From: an uncultured Dorea sp.
GTDB taxonomy: Bacteria > Bacillota > Clostridia > Lachnospirales > Lachnospiraceae
Assembly (NCBI GenBank): GCA_910579925.1
Contig: CAJTVY010000008.1
Coordinates: 42,656-106,655 of the forward strand
Direction: 5' to 3'
Length of the DNA stretch: 64,000 nt
The position numbers and the translations under genes were made by a program. Below the pieces are notes generated by a model. That model was not told the origin of the DNA. It searched no databases and saw only the letters and a program-made list of their open reading frames with translations. Shown here one piece after another: positions 60,073 to 64,000 of the stretch (positions within the stretch are counted from its first letter, which is position 1; each line of letters opens with the position of its first letter).

Positions 60073-61011
60073 ATGAATATGCTGAAAGTCTGCTTCATTG
60101 GAGTGGGATCTATAGCCAAAAGACACATAAGGAACCTGCACGCAATATGTAACGATAAAAGAATAGATGTTACAATAGATGCGTTCAGAAGGTCAAAGGG
60201 TGAAATCGAAGGAGTAAATAGTGTCTATTGCATTGAAGCAGAAGTACCGAATGGCTATGATGCAATCTTTATTACAAATCCGACTGATTTGCACTTGGTA
60301 TCGTTAGAGCAGTTTCATGAAAAGGGGAAACACTTCTTTATTGAAAAACCTGTTGTTTCTATTCCGCAGATTAAAAAAGCAATGCAGTTCAAAACGCATA
60401 ATGATTCGATTTATTATGTAGCTTGTCCACTTCGGTACAATGCAGTTATCCAGTATGTGAAAAACAATATAAACCCAGATGAAGTAATATCTGTAAGAAG
60501 TATTTCTTCAAGCTATCTTCCAGATTGGCGCCCTGGGCAGAATTATAGAGAGACATACTCCGCGCATAAAGACATGGGCGGAGGCGTAAGTATTGATCTT
60601 ATTCATGAATGGGATTACTTGACGTATCTGTTTGGTCAGCCACAAAGAGTCAAAAGTATGACAGGCAAGAAATCGGAACTTGAAATTGATAGTGATGATT
60701 ATGCGATTTATATAGCAGAGTACAACAATAAGATTGTAGAGCTTCATCTCGATTATTTTGGGAGAAAGACGATAAGAGAATTACAGTTATTTACTAAAGA
60801 GGATAGCATCATCGGAGATATTGCTAATAATAAACTGAAAAGCTTGTGTACAGGCAAAGTTATTGATTTCCAAGAGGAAAGAGATGATTTTCAGAAACGT
60901 GAATTAGAACATTTTATTAATATGATTGACGGTTCTGATGAAGTAGAAGATGGATTTCATCACGGATTACAGGTGCTAAATTTGACTCAGGGGGAATTAG
61001 AACATGGCTAA
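60073..61011 (+). CDS. Gfo/Idh/MocA family oxidoreductase, second copy
   Basis: A 312-residue oxidoreductase with VCFIGVGSIAKRHIRNL at the NAD-binding site, FITNPTDLHLVSLEQFHEKGKHFFIEKPV including the canonical EKP, and YLPDWRPGQNYRETYSAHKDMGGGVSIDLIHEWDYL carrying the conserved GGGxxxDxxHxxD-type active site. ATG 60073 follows TTGGAG. It shares the DWxP segment with the preceding paralogue, so the two probably work on the same or successive intermediates, perhaps as a hetero-oligomer. Confidence 0.87.
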   Translation: MNMLKVCFIGVGSIAKRHIRNLHAICNDKRIDVTIDAFRRSKGEIEGVNSVYCIEAEVPNGYDAIFITNPTDLHLVSLEQFHEKGKHFFIEKPVVSIPQIKKAMQFKTHNDSIYYVACPLRYNAVIQYVKNNINPDEVISVRSISSSYLPDWRPGQNYRETYSAHKDMGGGVSIDLIHEWDYLTYLFGQPQRVKSMTGKKSELEIDSDDYAIYIAEYNNKIVELHLDYFGRKTIRELQLFTKEDSIIGDIANNKLKSLCTGKVIDFQEERDDFQKRELEHFINMIDGSDEVEDGFHHGLQVLNLTQGELEHG

Positions 61012-61688
61012 GATAGAGTATACACAGGAAGAAATAGAAAAAATTCTTTTTCATCAATTGGGGCAACATTGGCTTGAAATAGATGAAGAAGTGATTAGGA
61101 AGGCAGTTCCTGGAGCAATCAAATCGATTGAGGGCAACTTTGCCGGACTTCCAAATAGGCGGTTTTATTGCGATGGTGAGGTACAGTTTTCCCCATATAT
61201 GTCAGTTCATTGGATGATTTTTCTTTACAGACTTGCACATGAGATATATGTTCAATGCGACTCTTCAACACCGAAGGAAGCTGACCAGATTTACTATCTG
61301 AACAAGATTATGCATTCAAATGACTGGCTCTACGCAGTGGAGTTACCTTTACATTTTCTATGCGAACATCCGCTGGGAAGCGTGCTGGGAAGAGCACAGT
61401 ATGGGGATTACTTGTTTGTATATCAAGGGACGACCATTGGGGGGGGGCAGGAGCAAGGGACAGCTATGCTACCCTGTCCTTGGGAATAACGTAATTCTAT
61501 TTGCAAACAGTACAGTACTTGGTGATACACATATCGGAAATAATGTAGTTGTTTCAGCTGAGTCTTATATTATAAATGAAGACATTCCTGATAACTGTAT
61601 AGTATTTGGTCAATCTCCAAATCTAGTTATCAAATCAAAAACAGAGGATGAGATTAAGTCGTATACAAAACATATATGGGGATGGTGA
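61004..61688 (+). pseudogene. Serine-acetyltransferase-like enzyme, out of frame at a poly-G tract (possibly phase-variable OFF)
   Basis: The first frame (61004-61489) encodes a helical N-terminal domain and the start of a left-handed beta-helix (HPLGSVLGRAQYGDYLFVYQGTTIGGG), then nonsense after G9. One frame over, the beta-helix continues normally: GGGRSKGQLCYPVLGNNVILFANSTVLGDTHIGNNV to a stop at 61688. Eight Gs would restore one ORF of about 227 residues. The break lies exactly in the homopolymer, so slipped-strand switching is likely. It would acetylate a sugar or serine-like acceptor. Confidence 0.82.
61439..61447 (+). repeat. Poly-G tract, G9
   Basis: Nine G residues in the acetyltransferase gene. 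The number present puts the conserved downstream sequence out of frame; eight would join both halves. Confidence 0.9.
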
Positions 61689-61693
61689 TTGAC

Positions 61694-62455
61694 ATGAGAA
61701 TCCTTTTTACTATTTGCGGACGAGCAGGTTCAAAGGGAATTAAGAATAAGAATCTTAGACAGTTTTGTGGTAAATACTTGGCGCACTATACAGTATCTAC
61801 AATTAATCTGTACCTGAAGAGACATCTTGAAATTCAATATGATATTGTCGTAAATTCCGATAGCCATGAGCTTCTCAATCTGGTGTCAGATAATGGATTA
61901 AGAGAAGTAAGCCAGATTGTAAGAGATGAAAACCTGGCTGGGGATTCTATTGGTAAGATTGCAGTTATAAATGATTGTCTTTCTAGAATGGAAGAAAGAC
62001 ATGGGCTTCGATATGATATGGTGGTGGACCTTGATATTACATCCCCACTCAGAACGGTGGAAGACCTTGAGAAAGTAATTGAGACCCAAACCGAAACCGG
62101 GGCTGATGTTACAACAACAGTAGCCGCTGCAAGACGAAATCCATACTTTAATCAGGTTAAGAAAACAGAGCATGGATACAAAAAAGTAATCGAATCCAAT
62201 TTTACAGTCAGACAGCAAGCACCGGAAATATTTGATATGAATGCTTCAATCTATGCGTATAGACCGAAGTTCCTTGCAACTGGAAAAGGGGTATTGGAAG
62301 GGTACTGCGAAGTTGTAGAAATGTATGACACAGGGGTTCTGGATCTTGATCATGAAAATGATTTTGAGTTAATGGAAGTGTTAGCGGGATATTTATTTAA
62401 GACAAGAGATGAGTTTAGAGAGGTATACGAGCAAATACCGAATGAGGCCGATTAG
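61694..62455 (+). CDS. Second acylneuraminate-type cytidylyltransferase
   Basis: A 253-residue CMP-sugar synthetase distinct from the one at 58348. It has ILFTICGRAGSKGIKNKNLRQFCGKYLAHYTV, VVNSDSHELLN, VVDLDITSPLRTVEDLEKVI and VLDLDHENDFELMEVL. ATG 61694 is preferred; in-frame ATGs at 61676 and 61682 lie within the end of the previous gene. Its presence next to two oxidoreductases and an acetyltransferase suggests activation of a second, modified acidic sugar. Confidence 0.87.
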   Translation: MRILFTICGRAGSKGIKNKNLRQFCGKYLAHYTVSTINLYLKRHLEIQYDIVVNSDSHELLNLVSDNGLREVSQIVRDENLAGDSIGKIAVINDCLSRMEERHGLRYDMVVDLDITSPLRTVEDLEKVIETQTETGADVTTTVAAARRNPYFNQVKKTEHGYKKVIESNFTVRQQAPEIFDMNASIYAYRPKFLATGKGVLEGYCEVVEMYDTGVLDLDHENDFELMEVLAGYLFKTRDEFREVYEQIPNEAD

Positions 62456-62515
62456 GTAATAGGTTTTATAAATTAAGAAAAAATTATTGCAATAATAAAT
62501 GGAGGATAAATAATT

Positions 62516-63511
62516 ATGCTTACAAATTCAACAATTTTAATCACCGGTGGTACTGGTTCATTTGGGAACACTTTTGTTCCTATGACATTGGAGAAGTATA
62601 ATCCGAAGAAGATTATTATCTATAGTCGTGATGAAATGAAACAATGGAATATGGCGAAAAAGTTCCAAGATGATGACCGTGTACGTTTTTTCGTAGGTGA
62701 TGTTAGGGATAAAGACAGACTTTACAGATCACTGAATGGTGTTGACTATGTTGTACATGCTGCTGCAACAAAGATTGTTCCGACTGCGGAGTACAACCCC
62801 TTTGAATGCATTAAGACGAATGTTAATGGTGCAATGAATCTTATTGATGCATGTTTAGACACAGGAGTTAAGAGACTGGTGGCGCTTTCAACAGATAAGG
62901 CGAGTAGCCCGGTTAACCTCTATGGAGCTACCAAGCTGTGTTCGGATAAGATTTTTATTGCTGGTAATTCATATTCAGGCGGTAAGACAAAGTTTGCAGT
63001 AGTTCGCTATGGTAATGTAATGGGATCTCGTGGTTCTGTTATCCCGTTCTTTATCGAGACTGCCAAGAGTGGCAAGCTCACTATTACGGATAAACGTATG
63101 ACCCGTTTTATGATTTCCTTAGAGCAGGGGGTCGAACTTGTATGGCATGCGTTCGACGACATGGAAGGAGGAGAAATCTATGTAAAAAAGATTCCCTCTA
63201 TGAACATCTGTGATATAGCTACAGCTGTGGATGCGAACGCAGAGCAGATTGAGATTGGTATTCGTCCAGGTGAAAAGCTCCATGAGCAGATGATCGGTGT
63301 TGAGGATGCACACTTTACATATGAGTATCCTGAACATTTCAAGATCCTTCCGCAGATTTGTGAGTGGGGACCGTTCAAAGCAATGATCAAGGGTGGTAAA
63401 CAAGTTCCGGAGGGATTCAGTTATACATCTGATAATAATTCCGAATGGATGACAATTCCTCAGTTCCAGGAATGGATTGAGAAGAACAAAGTTAAGATTG
63501 GAAGTATCTAA
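62516..63511 (+). CDS. pseB: UDP-GlcNAc 4,6-dehydratase (inverting), PseB
   Basis: A 331-residue soluble extended SDR. The cofactor motif is ILITGGTGSFGNTFV, the active site STDKASSPVNLYGATKLCSDK has the Tyr-xxx-Lys form of PseB (C5-inverting), and VRYGNVMGSRGSVIPFF, DKRMTRFMISLEQGVELVW and GIRPGEKLHEQMIG are diagnostic. It is the first enzyme of UDP-linked pseudaminic acid synthesis, here after the legionaminic genes. AATGGAGGA precedes the start. A damaged relative follows. Confidence 0.93.
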   Translation: MLTNSTILITGGTGSFGNTFVPMTLEKYNPKKIIIYSRDEMKQWNMAKKFQDDDRVRFFVGDVRDKDRLYRSLNGVDYVVHAAATKIVPTAEYNPFECIKTNVNGAMNLIDACLDTGVKRLVALSTDKASSPVNLYGATKLCSDKIFIAGNSYSGGKTKFAVVRYGNVMGSRGSVIPFFIETAKSGKLTITDKRMTRFMISLEQGVELVWHAFDDMEGGEIYVKKIPSMNICDIATAVDANAEQIEIGIRPGEKLHEQMIGVEDAHFTYEYPEHFKILPQICEWGPFKAMIKGGKQVPEGFSYTSDNNSEWMTIPQFQEWIEKNKVKIGSI

Positions 63512-63554
63512 TTGGAATTGATGAGATTTAATATTTTTAATGAGGGTTTTATAT

Positions 63555-64000
63555 ATGCTTACAAACAAGTGTAGTGGTGAAGCTTTTTTGTAACATTTGT
63601 GGCTGAAAATATATTGGATTGTTGCTTGGAGTCTATCGGAGCTGTCAGCTTTTGTCAAAGGGGGTCTTTTGGTCACCATTTTGTTGACTATGTTCTGGAT
63701 CACTACCAGCCAAAGAAAATGATTATTTATTCCCGTGATGAGTTCAAGCAGTTTCACATGCAGAATGAATATAAGAACTACGATGACATTCTTCGTTTCT
63801 TTATTGGGGACGTAAGAGATAAGGAACGTCTGACACGGGCGCTGTCTGACGTTGACTATGTGATTCATGCCGCCGCTCTGTCATTCCGTTTTTTCAGAAC
63901 ATCATTGACAATGGCGGAACAAAACTGCCGATTACGGACTACCGCATGACACGTTTCTGGATCAGTCTTGAAGAAGGTGTGAAACTGGTGATCAAGGCCC
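63555..64000 (+). pseudogene. Degenerate second pseB-like gene (runs off the window)
   Basis: ATG 63555 begins MLTNK like pseB, but the next about 90 bases do not match and contain stops. From about 63660 the frame resumes as GSFGHHFVDYVLDHYQPKKMIIYSRDEFKQ and FFIGDVRDKERLTRALSDVDYVIHAAAL. At about 63877 it jumps, with a frame change, straight to VIPFFQNIIDNGGTKLPITDYRMTRFWISLEEGVKLVIKA. About 100 residues, including the YxxxK active site, are deleted. The residual sequence is diverged from the intact pseB, so it is an older paralogue or an acquired copy. Confidence 0.82.

Noticed and set aside
63119..63868. Minus-strand open frame of 249 codons at the right end
   Set aside because: It spans the end of pseB and the pseB pseudogene, both clear on the plus strand; no start signal.

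Overview
The window looks like the chromosome of an anaerobic Firmicute of the Lachnospiraceae/Clostridium cluster XIVa type. The evidence is gene order and protein character: rpmG-secE-nusG-rplK-rplA, an L10 leader before rplJ-rplL, rpoB-rpoC with acidic C-termini, dnaB-rplI-gdpP, rapZ-whiA-crh, feoA-feoA-feoB with a Cys-rich partner, and strong AGGAGG ribosome-binding sites. I saw no rRNA, tRNA, CRISPR array, insertion sequence or prophage. The organism call is inferred from protein families and synteny only.

Region 1 (1-24 kb) is housekeeping. A partial cysteine synthase leaves leftward. rpmG, secE, nusG, rplK and rplA follow, with two copies of an mRNA element resembling the ribosomal protein L1 site of 23S rRNA. 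The usual rplA-rplJ junction is split by about 12 kb. That insert holds a 2[4Fe-4S] ferredoxin, the leftward gdpP-rplI-dnaB operon, a sugar-binding lipoprotein, a CNNM/CorC-type membrane protein, murB-rapZ-whiA-crh and a diacylglycerol kinase. rplJ-rplL and rpoB-rpoC then follow behind an L10 leader and attenuator.

Region 2 (24-30 kb) has a Fur-box-controlled iron operon led by a truncated Fur-like protein. It also has an M24 peptidase, a candidate structured RNA, an HD-domain protein and short palindromic repeats that recur upstream of rpoB.

Region 3 (30-36.5 kb) is a conserved surface-polysaccharide control operon. It encodes a PHP tyrosine phosphatase, a Wzz-like adaptor, a BY-kinase with a Tyr-rich tail, an Ig-like membrane protein, an LCP ligase, a 42-aa membrane protein and a PglF/CapD-type nucleotide-sugar dehydratase.

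Region 4 (36.5-64 kb) is a variable glycan cluster headed by a NusG paralogue (LoaP type) with a repeat-rich leader. It encodes a PglE-like aminotransferase and PglC-like initiating transferase, several glycosyltransferases including one with bacterial sialyltransferase motifs, a Wzy polymerase and a Wzx flippase. It also carries an almost complete GDP-route legionaminic-acid set (LegB, LegC, PtmE, NeuD-like, LegI, LegG, LegF).

Two features of region 4 stand out. First, a NeuD/PglD-type acyltransferase is fused to a 3-hydroxyacyl-CoA dehydrogenase and sits next to an SCP2-type thiolase, all between ptmE/neuD and legI. This suggests a built-in supply of a 3-hydroxyacyl (probably 3-hydroxybutyryl) group for the nonulosonic acid. 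Second, four poly-G tracts (G7-G10) lie in cluster genes, and one of them puts an acetyltransferase out of frame. This suggests slipped-strand phase variation of the glycan. The cluster ends with pseB and a decayed second copy of pseB, and probably continues past the window.
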